Assembly (NCBI GenBank): GCA_965223105.1
Contig: OZ244987.1
Span: 6,944,001-7,008,000, forward strand
From: JABDMH01 sp965223105
GTDB lineage: Bacteria; Bacteroidota; Bacteroidia; Chitinophagales; Saprospiraceae
Direction of reading: 5' to 3'
DNA length: 64,000 nt
The translations under genes were made by a program, and so were the position numbers. Under the pieces are notes generated by a model. It saw nothing but the letters and a program-made list of their open reading frames with translations. It did not search any database and had not been told where the DNA came from. Shown here one piece after another: positions 9,717 through 17,150 of the stretch (positions are counted from its first letter, which is position 1; every line of letters starts with the position of its first letter).

Positions 9717-11225
9717 TTGAAAGGGATTACATCTATTTTAAAATTAATTTTTAAAAATATTATAGGTAAAGCTGTTAACTATAGTTTACTGGGTTTGTTG
9801 CTGATTTCCTGTGGTAAGAAAGAAAATATAGAAGAACAGCCCAATGTTCTTTTTATTGCTATTGATGATTTAAATGATTGGACAGGCTTTCTGAACGGGC
9901 ATCCACAAGCATTGACTCCAAATATGGATCAATTGACGAATAGTTCAATGGTGTTTATGAATGCAAATTGTTCCGGGCCAGCCTGTGGGCCTTCCAGAAC
10001 CTCATTGTTATATGGTATACAGCCATACAAATCGGGATCTTATGGACATCATAGTGTTTATAATCCTAAAAACATGGGAGTGTTTTCAAACTTAAGATCA
10101 TTGCCAGCAATGTTCAGAGAACAGGGGTACTATACAGCGGGCTGTGGTAAGATTGATCATTACGAGGAGATTGATGGTGATTTTGAAATCTACTTCAGGT
10201 CGCCCAACAACCGTATTTTTCCTGACTCTAATAATCCAGAGTCTTTTCTTCCTGAAAGAGAACGTCCATTTTCCGATTTTAAGATTGGACCAGTCTTAGC
10301 CGAAGATGAGCCTAGAATGCACGATCGGCAATATGCCGATTGGGCTGTTGAACAATTGAAACAAGGTCACGATAAGCCATTCTTTTTGGCAGTAGGATTT
10401 GAGAAACCACATTTACCTTGGGTAGCACCTCAGGAATATTTCGACAAGTTTGATCTCGATTCAATTGTTTTGCCCGAGGTGCCTGATGGAGATTTGGACG
10501 ATATACCAGAAATGGGAAAAATTTTTGCGCATAATATCTTTGGGTTTTATCATACAGACCCTAATGAACATGCAAAGATTATTAACCAAAAAGAGTTATG
10601 GAAACAGCTTGTAAGGGCTTACTTGGCTTCTAGTGCGCATACCGATGCCATGGTTGGAAAGGTAATAAAGGCCTTAAAGGAAAGTCCTTATTACGATAAC
10701 ACTATTATTGTATTGTGGAGCGATCATGGTTGGCACTTAGGAGAAAAAGAGCATTGGCGAAAAATGAGTCTTTGGAGACAAGGAACTAGAACACCTTTTC
10801 TAATTCATCTTCCAGGACAAGATAAGCCATCTTCTGTTTCCGCTCCTGTTTCATTGCAAAATATTTATCCAACTTTAGTTGATTTGTGTGGCTTTGAAAT
10901 AAAGCAGCAGTTAGACGGACACAGTATGGTACCCTTGTTAAATGATTCTAAATATGAATGGAAACATCCTGCTATCACTACCCATGGTCCTGGTAATTTT
11001 TCCATTTGTTTGGGGCATTGGAGGTATATCCAATACTACGATGGAGGGGAAGAGCTATATAACGAGGGTGTTGATCCAAATAATTACAATAATCTTATTA
11101 ATGCCGATAAATATACTGAGGTTGCCAATCAGATGCGTCAGTATATTCCAAAAGAATACAAAAAGCTATTAGGGCCGCGTTTCCGCGAATTTTATAAGAG
11201 GGTACCTCTAATAACCTCTGAGTAG
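9717..11225 (+). CDS. Sulfatase lipoprotein (S1 family), C terminus supplied by a MITE-like element
   Basis: A 502-aa sulfatase. TTG at 9717 is the only start near a stop that closes the frame just upstream; no in-frame ATG precedes the signal peptide. The lipobox is LISC (Cys32), the metal site Asp50-Asp51 (AIDDLNDW), and the formylglycine motif CGPSR has Cys90. Later come GFEKPHLPW and WSDHGWHLGEKEHW. It belongs to the IDS-like branch and is a paralogue of the remnant at 1731-1990, which lets one see that the native end was close to REFYYRE. Here the last seven codons (VPLITSE) and the stop lie inside a MITE-like terminus. This probably changes only the tail, so the enzyme may still work. 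Confidence 0.92.
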   Translation: MKGITSILKLIFKNIIGKAVNYSLLGLLLISCGKKENIEEQPNVLFIAIDDLNDWTGFLNGHPQALTPNMDQLTNSSMVFMNANCSGPACGPSRTSLLYGIQPYKSGSYGHHSVYNPKNMGVFSNLRSLPAMFREQGYYTAGCGKIDHYEEIDGDFEIYFRSPNNRIFPDSNNPESFLPERERPFSDFKIGPVLAEDEPRMHDRQYADWAVEQLKQGHDKPFFLAVGFEKPHLPWVAPQEYFDKFDLDSIVLPEVPDGDLDDIPEMGKIFAHNIFGFYHTDPNEHAKIINQKELWKQLVRAYLASSAHTDAMVGKVIKALKESPYYDNTIIVLWSDHGWHLGEKEHWRKMSLWRQGTRTPFLIHLPGQDKPSSVSAPVSLQNIYPTLVDLCGFEIKQQLDGHSMVPLLNDSKYEWKHPAITTHGPGNFSICLGHWRYIQYYDGGEELYNEGVDPNNYNNLINADKYTEVANQMRQYIPKEYKKLLGPRFREFYKRVPLITSE

Positions 11226-11262
11226 AGATCGGGTTTAAAATATTTTGGATTTAGACTAGTAG
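11200..11262 (-). repeat. Half copy of the MITE-like element inside the sulfatase 3' end
   Basis: It begins with the terminus GGGTACCTCT, then AATAACCTCTGAGTAGAGATC and a TATTTTGGATTTAGAC segment that matches the reverse complement of the long copy at 53249-53434. The other terminus is missing. It overlaps the last codons and stop of the sulfatase gene. Confidence 0.8.
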
Positions 11263-11311
11263 ATTGCGCCGATTGGCACTTCAGGTGGTCGGCGTTTCTG
11301 AAGCGATCGCC

Positions 11312-11372
11312 TATCTTTAGGAAATAATGACCATGACCGGCATAATGATAAAATCTCACTATGAAACGACTT
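11312..11372 (+). repeat. Duplicated gene-leader segment, copy 2
   Basis: Homologous to 7188-7240. It runs from CTTTAGGAAATAATGACCAT through ACCGGCATAATGATAAAA into the first codons (ATGAAACGACTT) of the SDR gene. It may hold the promoter or a regulatory site, but I cannot see which. Confidence 0.7.
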
Positions 11373-12143
11373 CGAAATAAAAAGGCAATAGTCACAGGTG
11401 CCGGGAACGGCATTGGTAGGGGAATCGCAAAAGCTCTGGGCGAACACGGATCGAAAGTGGCTATTTGTGAAATCAACCCAAAGACCCTAAATGAGACCAA
11501 GGAGCTGCTTGAAAATCAGGGCATTTCCGTTTTTAGTAAAGTGGTAGACCTCCGAAATGAACCTGAAATTATTGCTTTTGTGAAAGAAAGTGTCGATTTC
11601 ATGGGAGGTATAAACGTATTGGTAAACAACGCGGCGGTCATGCCCTCTACCCGTCTAGAGTCGCTTAGGGCAGAGACCATCGACCATGTGGTAAGTGTCA
11701 ACTTAAGGGCACCTATTCTGTTGACCCGTGAAGTAGTCCCATATATGAAGCAAGAAGGGAACGGCTCCATTATACACATGTCTAGTGTAACCGGGCACAA
11801 CGGATTTCCTGAAGTAGCTATTTACGGAGCGACCAAGGGAGGATTGCATGCACTCGCACGAGGACACGCCATGGAATTGGCACCTTACAATATCAGGGTC
11901 AATTCGGTATCGCCGGGAACGGTCGATTCTCCCATGTTGCATCGCTTTGTTGAAGAAAATTCTGACATTCCCCGAAAGGCCTTGGAGGAGTTTGAGCGAA
12001 TTCACCCCCGCGGTAGGGTCGCCTCCGTTGAAGAAGTAGCCACTGTATTCGTATTTCTTGCCAGCGATGAATCGGCAAATATAACGGCGACCGATATCCG
12101 TTGCGATGGAGGGTATTGCGTGCAAGGAGTACAGCCTAAATAG
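11361..12143 (+). CDS. SDR-family sugar dehydrogenase
   Basis: A 260-aa classical short-chain dehydrogenase/reductase, probably oxidising a free sugar at C1 with NAD(P)+. The cofactor glycine motif is TGAGNGIG (residues 12-19), NNAA is at 89-92, and the catalytic Ser142-Tyr155-Lys159 lies in SSVTGHNGFPEVAIYGATKG. PG-TVDSPM and a C-terminal ITATDIRCDGGYCVQG follow. It is the first gene of a three-gene set with an enolase-superfamily dehydratase and an SMP-30 lactonase, the three steps of a non-phosphorylating sugar-acid pathway. The exact sugar (fucose, rhamnose, galactose or arabinose type) is not determined by the sequence. Confidence 0.9.
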   Translation: MKRLRNKKAIVTGAGNGIGRGIAKALGEHGSKVAICEINPKTLNETKELLENQGISVFSKVVDLRNEPEIIAFVKESVDFMGGINVLVNNAAVMPSTRLESLRAETIDHVVSVNLRAPILLTREVVPYMKQEGNGSIIHMSSVTGHNGFPEVAIYGATKGGLHALARGHAMELAPYNIRVNSVSPGTVDSPMLHRFVEENSDIPRKALEEFERIHPRGRVASVEEVATVFVFLASDESANITATDIRCDGGYCVQGVQPK

Positions 12144-12151
12144 AGGTACCC
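12142..12151. repeat. Isolated MITE-like terminus (AGAGGTACCC)
   Basis: A perfect 10-bp family terminus starts within the SDR stop codon. With the opposite-facing terminus at 11200 it brackets the SDR gene; no target duplication is visible. Confidence 0.6.
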
Positions 12152-12185
12152 TATAGTGAGTTTATAAAATAGATGAAAATATAAA

Positions 12186-13355
12186 ATGAAGATAACACGA
12201 TTAAAGACCCTTGTGGTAAATGCCGAAATGCGCAATTGGGTATTTGTCAAAATAGAAACCGACCAACCAGGCCTGTTTGGTTGGGGGGAAGCATCTTTAG
12301 AATGGAAAACGCGGGCTGTAGTGGGCGCTTTAGAAGACTTTGAGGTAATGATTGTGGGTGAAGATCCCCGAAATATAGAACACCTTTATCAAAAAATGTA
12401 CCGTCAATCTTTCTGGTCATTGGGAGTGATCGGAATGTCGGCTATTTCGGCCATTGAACAGGCGCTTTGGGATATAAAAGGAAAGAACCTCGGCGTACCG
12501 GTATTTGAACTGATCGGAGGTAAAGTGCGCGACCGGGTACGTATGTACACCCATTTGGGAGGGGGCGACATGAAGGCAGTTTATGAAACATTTTCTGTAG
12601 AACCTCTTATCGCCCTAGCACAAGAGGTGATTAACAAAGGATATACCGCACTAAAAGTGGTCTTTGTACCCTATTCAAAAACCATTGAAGGCCGGGGAAA
12701 AGTAGAACAGTTTGCCCAGATGTTCGAGAAGTTGCGCAAAGCCGTAGGTGACGATATTGATATCATGGTCGACTTTCATGGAAGAACGACCCCGGCAATG
12801 GCTATTCAATACATCAACGCCATAGAGGAATACCACCCCTTTTTCTGTGAAGAACCGGTGCGACCTGAAAATATCGACTCCATCAAAATGGTAACTGAAA
12901 ACACCAGGGTGCCCATTGCTACCGGCGAGCGCCATGTGACCACTTACCAGTACAAAGAAATATTCGAAAAAAACGCGGTGCATGTTATACAGCCCGATCT
13001 GTGTCATTGCGGAGGATTATGGGCGGCCAAAAAAATAGCGGCTATGGCCGAGGTATACAATATGGGAGTTGCCCCCCACAATCCGCTGGGGCCGGTCGCC
13101 AATGCGGTGGCGCTCCACTTTGCCCTTTCAACCCCTAACTTTTTAATTCAAGAAGACATGTTGACCGATGTTCCCTGGCGATGGGATGTGGTCGAAACCG
13201 AAATTACCTCGGAAAATGGATATTGGAAAGTGCCGACAAAACCTGGATTGGGTATCGAAGTCAATGAAGAGGAAGCCAAAAAACATCCGTTTAAACAAGA
13301 AATTGTTCATTCCAATACCATCAGGGACCAGGACAATGCCATTTTGGATTGGTAA
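12186..13355 (+). CDS. Galactonate dehydratase-like enolase-superfamily enzyme
   Basis: A 389-aa member of the mandelate racemase/DgoD branch, expected to dehydrate a sugar acid to its 2-keto-3-deoxy form with Mg2+. The proposed catalytic residues are Asp196 and His198 (VDFHGR), Glu222 (EEPVRPE), Glu248 (ATGERH) and His298 (APHNPLGP). Their spacing (2, 26, 52 and 102 residues from Asp196) is the same as I recall for DgoD (D183, H185, E209, E235, H285), which supports D-galactonate- or related-acid dehydratase chemistry rather than the Lys-based L-fuconate dehydratase type. It lies 42 bp after the SDR gene and 34 bp before the lactonase gene, so an operon is likely. Substrate not certain. Confidence 0.88.
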   Translation: MKITRLKTLVVNAEMRNWVFVKIETDQPGLFGWGEASLEWKTRAVVGALEDFEVMIVGEDPRNIEHLYQKMYRQSFWSLGVIGMSAISAIEQALWDIKGKNLGVPVFELIGGKVRDRVRMYTHLGGGDMKAVYETFSVEPLIALAQEVINKGYTALKVVFVPYSKTIEGRGKVEQFAQMFEKLRKAVGDDIDIMVDFHGRTTPAMAIQYINAIEEYHPFFCEEPVRPENIDSIKMVTENTRVPIATGERHVTTYQYKEIFEKNAVHVIQPDLCHCGGLWAAKKIAAMAEVYNMGVAPHNPLGPVANAVALHFALSTPNFLIQEDMLTDVPWRWDVVETEITSENGYWKVPTKPGLGIEVNEEEAKKHPFKQEIVHSNTIRDQDNAILDW

Positions 13356-13389
13356 AATTTTGATCATAATTACATTTAAAATCAAGTAG

Positions 13390-14277
13390 ATGAAATCCAT
13401 ACAAGCAGAAGTAGTATATCCCATCAGATCTATTTTAGGAGAAGGAAGTCTTTGGGATGCCGACAACAATAGGCTACTATGGGTCGATATTCTCGATCAT
13501 AAAATATATGCTTTTAATCCCGATACGGGATGCAACTCTGGTTTTGATTTAGGACAAGATATAGGTACCGTTGTGCTTACCGAATCTGGCCTTTGGGCCT
13601 ATGTCGATCAAGATGGAATAGGTTTTTTTGACCCTGAAACAGGTTCTCACACGAGAGGTGCAAAGCCCGAAGAAGACAATGCGCACATCCGTTTTAATGA
13701 CGGCAAATGTGATCCCCGTGGCACGTTTTGGGCTGGGACCATGGCGTACGACTGCACCGAGGGTGCTGGAAACCTATATGAATTCGATGCCGAAGGAAAT
13801 GTCATCAAAAAAATTGAAAACACTACGATTTCCAATGGATTGGTATGGAGTAAGGACCAAAAGAATTTTTATTTCATCGATTCCCACACCCAAGAGGTAC
13901 ATGCCTACGATTATGATGTGCTAAGCGGAAAGATTGCCGATAAGAAAATCGTGGCCAGAATAGATCCTAAAGTAGGATTGCCCGATGGTATGGCCATAGA
14001 CCAGGAAGACCACCTATGGGTGGCTTTATGGGATGGTGGAAAAGTAATACGCGTCGATCCCACAACGGGCTCTACTGTCTTCGAGGTAATTTTGCCCGCC
14101 CCCAAGATTACATCCTGTGCTTTTGGAGGAAAGAACCTAGATGAACTATACATCACCTCTTCAAGCTACTCAATGGGACCCGAGGAACTTGAAAAATACC
14201 CTGATTCAGGATCTCTGTTTAAGGCAAAAGTTCCATTTAAGGGGCTTTTACCCTATAAAATGAAAGACAATAATTGA
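13390..14277 (+). CDS. SMP-30/gluconolactonase-family sugar lactonase
   Basis: A 295-aa six-bladed propeller lactonase that should open the sugar lactone made by the dehydrogenase. The divalent-metal ligands of the family are all in place: Glu18 (GEGSLWD), Asn149 (ISNGLVWS) and Asp199 (LPDGMAID), with Asn103 and the RFNDGKCDPRGTFWAGTM substrate-loop motif. No signal peptide, so cytoplasmic. It completes the dehydrogenase-lactonase-dehydratase trio; no aldolase or KDG-type kinase is present in the window, so the pathway must finish elsewhere. Confidence 0.9.
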   Translation: MKSIQAEVVYPIRSILGEGSLWDADNNRLLWVDILDHKIYAFNPDTGCNSGFDLGQDIGTVVLTESGLWAYVDQDGIGFFDPETGSHTRGAKPEEDNAHIRFNDGKCDPRGTFWAGTMAYDCTEGAGNLYEFDAEGNVIKKIENTTISNGLVWSKDQKNFYFIDSHTQEVHAYDYDVLSGKIADKKIVARIDPKVGLPDGMAIDQEDHLWVALWDGGKVIRVDPTTGSTVFEVILPAPKITSCAFGGKNLDELYITSSSYSMGPEELEKYPDSGSLFKAKVPFKGLLPYKMKDNN

Positions 14278-14312
14278 TTTTATAATTAGACCTCAATCTG
14301 TATAAAAAGCTA

Positions 14313-14350
14313 TGGTACCTCTAATAGCCTCTGAATGAGATCGGTTTTGT
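14313..14350 (-). repeat. Half copy of the MITE-like element after the lactonase gene
   Basis: GGTACCTCTAATAGCCTCTG followed by AATGAGATCGGTTTTG is the same half, in the same direction, as the copy at 11200. The two half elements are therefore direct repeats flanking the SDR-dehydratase-lactonase cassette. Confidence 0.75.
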
Positions 14351-14381
14351 AGTTTCCCAAGAGTAATATTTATTCCTAAAC

Positions 14382-14414
14382 CACCAAGTAATAGACAGTT
14401 CTTATTCTTTGGTG
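14382..14414 (+). terminator. Likely terminator after the sugar-oxidation operon
   Basis: Imperfect hairpin: CACCAAGTAATA and TATTCTTTGGTG pair at 10 of 12 positions around a 9-base loop, followed by TTTGTT. Confidence 0.45.
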
Positions 14415-14420
14415 TTTGTT

Positions 14421-14428
14421 AATTCTAG
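14421..14428. repeat. Left target-site duplication of the IS66 element (AATTCTAG)
   Basis: Exact 8-bp copy of 15986-15993; 8 bp is the target duplication length of the IS66 family. Confidence 0.92.
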
Positions 14429-15985
14429 GTAACTACTCAGCTCTAATTGATAATAATATTAGGCATTTCCAGTGCTTTAAAGGGGTGAATTCCTTGTTTA
14501 ATTGCCGAATCGATAATCGTTCTTAAAATGGCAAATCTTTGTGCACCCTTCTGAGAGCGAAATGTACCTGATATCTTGCTCTTTAATTTGATCATCCGGA
14601 TTGCTCTTTCTGAGGCATTATTGTCCGGTGGTACTTTGCGATTGTATAGGCACACAGTAACACAATCTCTCAATCTTTGTAATCGATTCCTTAGAGATTT
14701 AATCGATTTGTGGGATTTAGATAATTTTTGTGATAATAACTTATCCAATCTGTCTTCAATGTCTTTCTTTTTGTCTTTTGGAATCCTTTTCTTCCTGCAT
14801 GTCAGCATGATTTCTTGAAGAACCTTCTCCAGTTTGATCGCCCATCTGGATTTATGAAACTCCTTTAATCCTCGGCACTCTCTTTTCAAATGAGCTAGAC
14901 AAATCTGATGGCCTTTTGCCATAGTATTCAAATGAGTCCTCCAGCAATCACTATTTAGTATGCCTTTACTGAATCCTTGCGGAAATAATCCTCTTGTGGT
15001 TAAGTGACCTCGATTGTCGCTAATATGTATTAGGGAAAATTTTGGTGTTACCCACGTCCAGGCCCAATGTTTGCGTCCTTGAACACTACATCCACTTTCA
15101 TCTACGCCAACCACTTTGCTTTTCTCAATCGCACCGATGACCGATGCATAAGTATCTTCTGCTTGTTCTGACTTACTGGCCAGCATATTATCGATGGTTC
15201 CCTCACTGATCTTATGCCCATAGATAACTTCTATGGCTTCGCTAAGCCTTCTATATGGCAATAATTGTCGGATCGATAAGTACACAATTTGATTTTGGAG
15301 GCAATCTCCGTATCGTACCGGAGGTCCCTTTTGCAAATTCACTCCATAAGACGAACTGGTCCATTTGCAGCAGCCTTTACAATACTTTCTATATCTCCTA
15401 TGTTCAGTAACCTCCAAACTAACTGGTGGAATATCCCATATCTGCTTGCATTCTATTAATTGACCTTTTCCTACCATATAATCCTGGCAGTGAGCACACT
15501 GATCGGGTGCATACTCTATCACATGATCTACCTTTTCTGACATCTTTAAGGTCCTGCCGTCGTGTCCCTTTTGACCCCCTGTTTTCCGCTTACTCTTTTT
15601 CCTTAGGCTGCGAGTCTTCCTTTTTACCTCTTGTTTATCTCGTGATGGCGGTAATGAAGTGTTCCTGCTATTTTGATTCTTCAAACGCTCTATTTCAGCC
15701 TCCAACTCCTTCACTCTATCTGCCAAGGGAAGCAACATCATTATAATATCGATGAGTTCTTCCTTGCTCTTTTCCTCTAGTGCTTTCCTGATTCTCGATA
15801 AGTCTTCCATACATATACAAATTTCGTATATGTATTCATTTATTTACTTGCCTATTACATGTCATTTTTCCACCATTCATCCCTTTTTGTTCACAAATTG
15901 TTCATAACTCATCGATTTTTCAATTTTTCACCCCTCAACTACCTATTTCACCCCTCAATCCCTCAATTTTGACCTGAGTAGTTAC
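14429..15985 (-). mobile_element. IS66-family insertion sequence, single-transposase type, 1557 bp
   Basis: The ends are the perfect inverted repeats GTAACTACTCAG (14429-14440) and CTGAGTAGTTAC (15974-15985), flanked on both sides by AATTCTAG. The element holds one transposase gene and none of the small accessory tnpA/tnpB genes of classic IS66, so it fits the ISBst12-like subgroup. Intact ends, an exact target duplication and an open transposase frame mean a recent insertion. Confidence 0.93.
14443..15810 (-). CDS. IS66-family transposase (TnpC-like DDE enzyme)
   Basis: A 455-aa transposase with an N-terminal coiled coil (LADRVKELEAEIERLKNQN), a basic linker (KRKTGGQKGHDGRTL), and a zinc-binding region (C105-x2-C108 and C144-x2-C147). 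The DDE core has Asp237 (VGVDESGC), Asp288 (LNSDCW) and Glu401 (NNASERAIRMIKLKSKISG). The length is near that of the family and the frame is intact. It occupies nearly the whole element. Confidence 0.95.
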   Translation of the reverse strand: MEDLSRIRKALEEKSKEELIDIIMMLLPLADRVKELEAEIERLKNQNSRNTSLPPSRDKQEVKRKTRSLRKKSKRKTGGQKGHDGRTLKMSEKVDHVIEYAPDQCAHCQDYMVGKGQLIECKQIWDIPPVSLEVTEHRRYRKYCKGCCKWTSSSYGVNLQKGPPVRYGDCLQNQIVYLSIRQLLPYRRLSEAIEVIYGHKISEGTIDNMLASKSEQAEDTYASVIGAIEKSKVVGVDESGCSVQGRKHWAWTWVTPKFSLIHISDNRGHLTTRGLFPQGFSKGILNSDCWRTHLNTMAKGHQICLAHLKRECRGLKEFHKSRWAIKLEKVLQEIMLTCRKKRIPKDKKKDIEDRLDKLLSQKLSKSHKSIKSLRNRLQRLRDCVTVCLYNRKVPPDNNASERAIRMIKLKSKISGTFRSQKGAQRFAILRTIIDSAIKQGIHPFKALEMPNIIIN

Positions 15986-15993
15986 AATTCTAG
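15986..15993. repeat. Right target-site duplication of the IS66 element (AATTCTAG)
   Basis: Exact partner of 14421-14428. Confidence 0.92.
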
Positions 15994-15998
15994 GATTG

Positions 15999-16391
15999 CT
16001 ATTGATTGCTATGACTTTTACTTGCGATTGGATCTAATGCCTTTTTGATTTTCCACATGATTGCTTTCTCATTGGTAAAATCAATCATTTTTACAGGACT
16101 ACTGTCTGGGGTCCTTTCAATCAGGAACAAAGCAATATCTGGTTGTAATTCCTTAATGAACTGACCCATGGCGTTTCTTGTTTCATCGGGCAAACCAGCC
16201 CCAACTACAATTAAATCAATATCTCTCCCATTCAGGTGTTTTTTAATAAGTTCGTTAGAGTTAGCATAAACAACCTTCCGGTTAAACTTTGCCAATTCAT
16301 CTTTGAGAATTTCCATTACATCAAGGTTCCTTCCTACTATTAAGATTTTTGGTTCCCTTGATACTTCGGGTTTATCAATTTGTGCCATCAT
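15999..16391 (-). CDS. Receiver-like protein lacking the phospho-acceptor aspartate
   Basis: About 130 aa from the ATG at 16391 (a longer start at 16421 would add ten residues with no clear role). PKILIVGRNLDVMEILKDEL and IDLIVVGAGLPDETRNAMG follow the alternating beta/alpha order of a response-regulator receiver domain. At the position where the phosphorylated Asp is expected there is Gly (VVGAGLP instead of a VVDxxLP pattern), so it is probably a pseudo-receiver. There is no output domain. The stop lies only 6 bp from the IS66 target duplication. Function unknown. Confidence 0.6.
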   Translation of the reverse strand: MMAQIDKPEVSREPKILIVGRNLDVMEILKDELAKFNRKVVYANSNELIKKHLNGRDIDLIVVGAGLPDETRNAMGQFIKELQPDIALFLIERTPDSSPVKMIDFTNEKAIMWKIKKALDPIASKSHSNQ

Positions 16392-16542
16392 TTTAGAATT
16401 TAAGGTCAGAAAACATACCACTAGTAATTAGTATAAGAGTACAATAATTTTTTCATCTTACTGGCTGTTTTATGCAGCAGCTAGCCAAAGATAATTGGTA
16501 TATAGTTGGAATTCAAACTATATGTTAGCACATTTACAAAAT

Positions 16543-16648
16543 ATGAAAAAAGTACCAATAACGGGTGTGTCGAGAGGGCTGGGGAAGCTTTGACCAAGGA
16601 GTTGGCCATGCAGTAATAGCGACCGTTCGTAATTTGAATGATTTATAG
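16543..16648 (+). pseudogene. Remnant of an SDR gene (N terminus only)
   Basis: ATG-AAA-AAA... reads KKVPITGVSRGLGK and stops. In another frame the DNA continues as GHAVIATVRNLNDL and stops again. TGxSRGLG followed by GHxVIATVRN is the first beta-alpha-beta unit of a short-chain dehydrogenase, here with a frameshift and small deletion and no downstream domain. Confidence 0.65.
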
Positions 16649-16702
16649 CCATTAATCGTTGATCGCAAATTAAAATAAATATCAGTGATTTTCTATTATA
16701 GA

Positions 16703-17150
16703 ATGAAATCTATATTTGTTTTTAGCTTGATGCTGGTGATGGCTTGTAGATACGGCACCAAAGAATCTACCACCACTCCATCACAGGAAGTCTCCCCGGT
16801 AAAAATGGTAGACTATGTTTTTACCTGCGATCTTGTTAATGATCCTAATATGTTGCCTGAATACAAACAGTTGCCCAGCGAAAAAGGGGTCTGGCCGGAG
16901 GTGACCGGGGCAGCCCGGGCTAGTGGAGCCCAAAAGATACATTTGTACCTGCAGCATATACGATTGGTAATGATGATAACCTTACCTGACAGTTTGTCCC
17001 TGGATGATTTTCAACAACCTATATAGTAGCTACCATCCAAAATTGAACCAATGGGATAGCATCATGTCTGGTTGTCAGGTTCCTCCACCCGGAGCACCTC
17101 AGGGCCAACGGTGGGCGACCATGGAGAAGATATACGATTTCACCAGATGA
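16703..17150 (+). pseudogene. L-rhamnose/L-fucose mutarotase-like lipoprotein gene with one frameshift
   Basis: From ATG 16703 the frame gives a lipoprotein signal (LMLVMAC), then DYVFTCDLVNDPNMLPEYK, GVWPEVTGAARASGAQKIHLYL and SLSLDDFQQ before TAG at about 17024. One base out of frame the sequence resumes as YSSYHPKLNQWDSIM, PPPGAPQGQRWATMEKIYDF and TGA at 17148-17150. Together these give a complete COG3254-type mutarotase (sugar anomer interconversion) with a signal peptide. The reconstructed stop overlaps the next gene's ATG (ATGA), as expected of an operon. The frameshift lies near 17015-17025. Confidence 0.75.

Noticed and set aside
11200..12151. SDR gene as a simple transposon passenger between two element termini
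   Set aside because: The two termini lack matching target duplications and belong to incomplete copies, so this cannot be stated as a discrete mobile unit; kept only as part of the cassette finding.
17072..17146. N-terminal extension of the ACS transporter
   Set aside because: These codons are the C-terminal part of the frameshifted mutarotase read in another frame; the ATG at 17147 overlaps the mutarotase stop.
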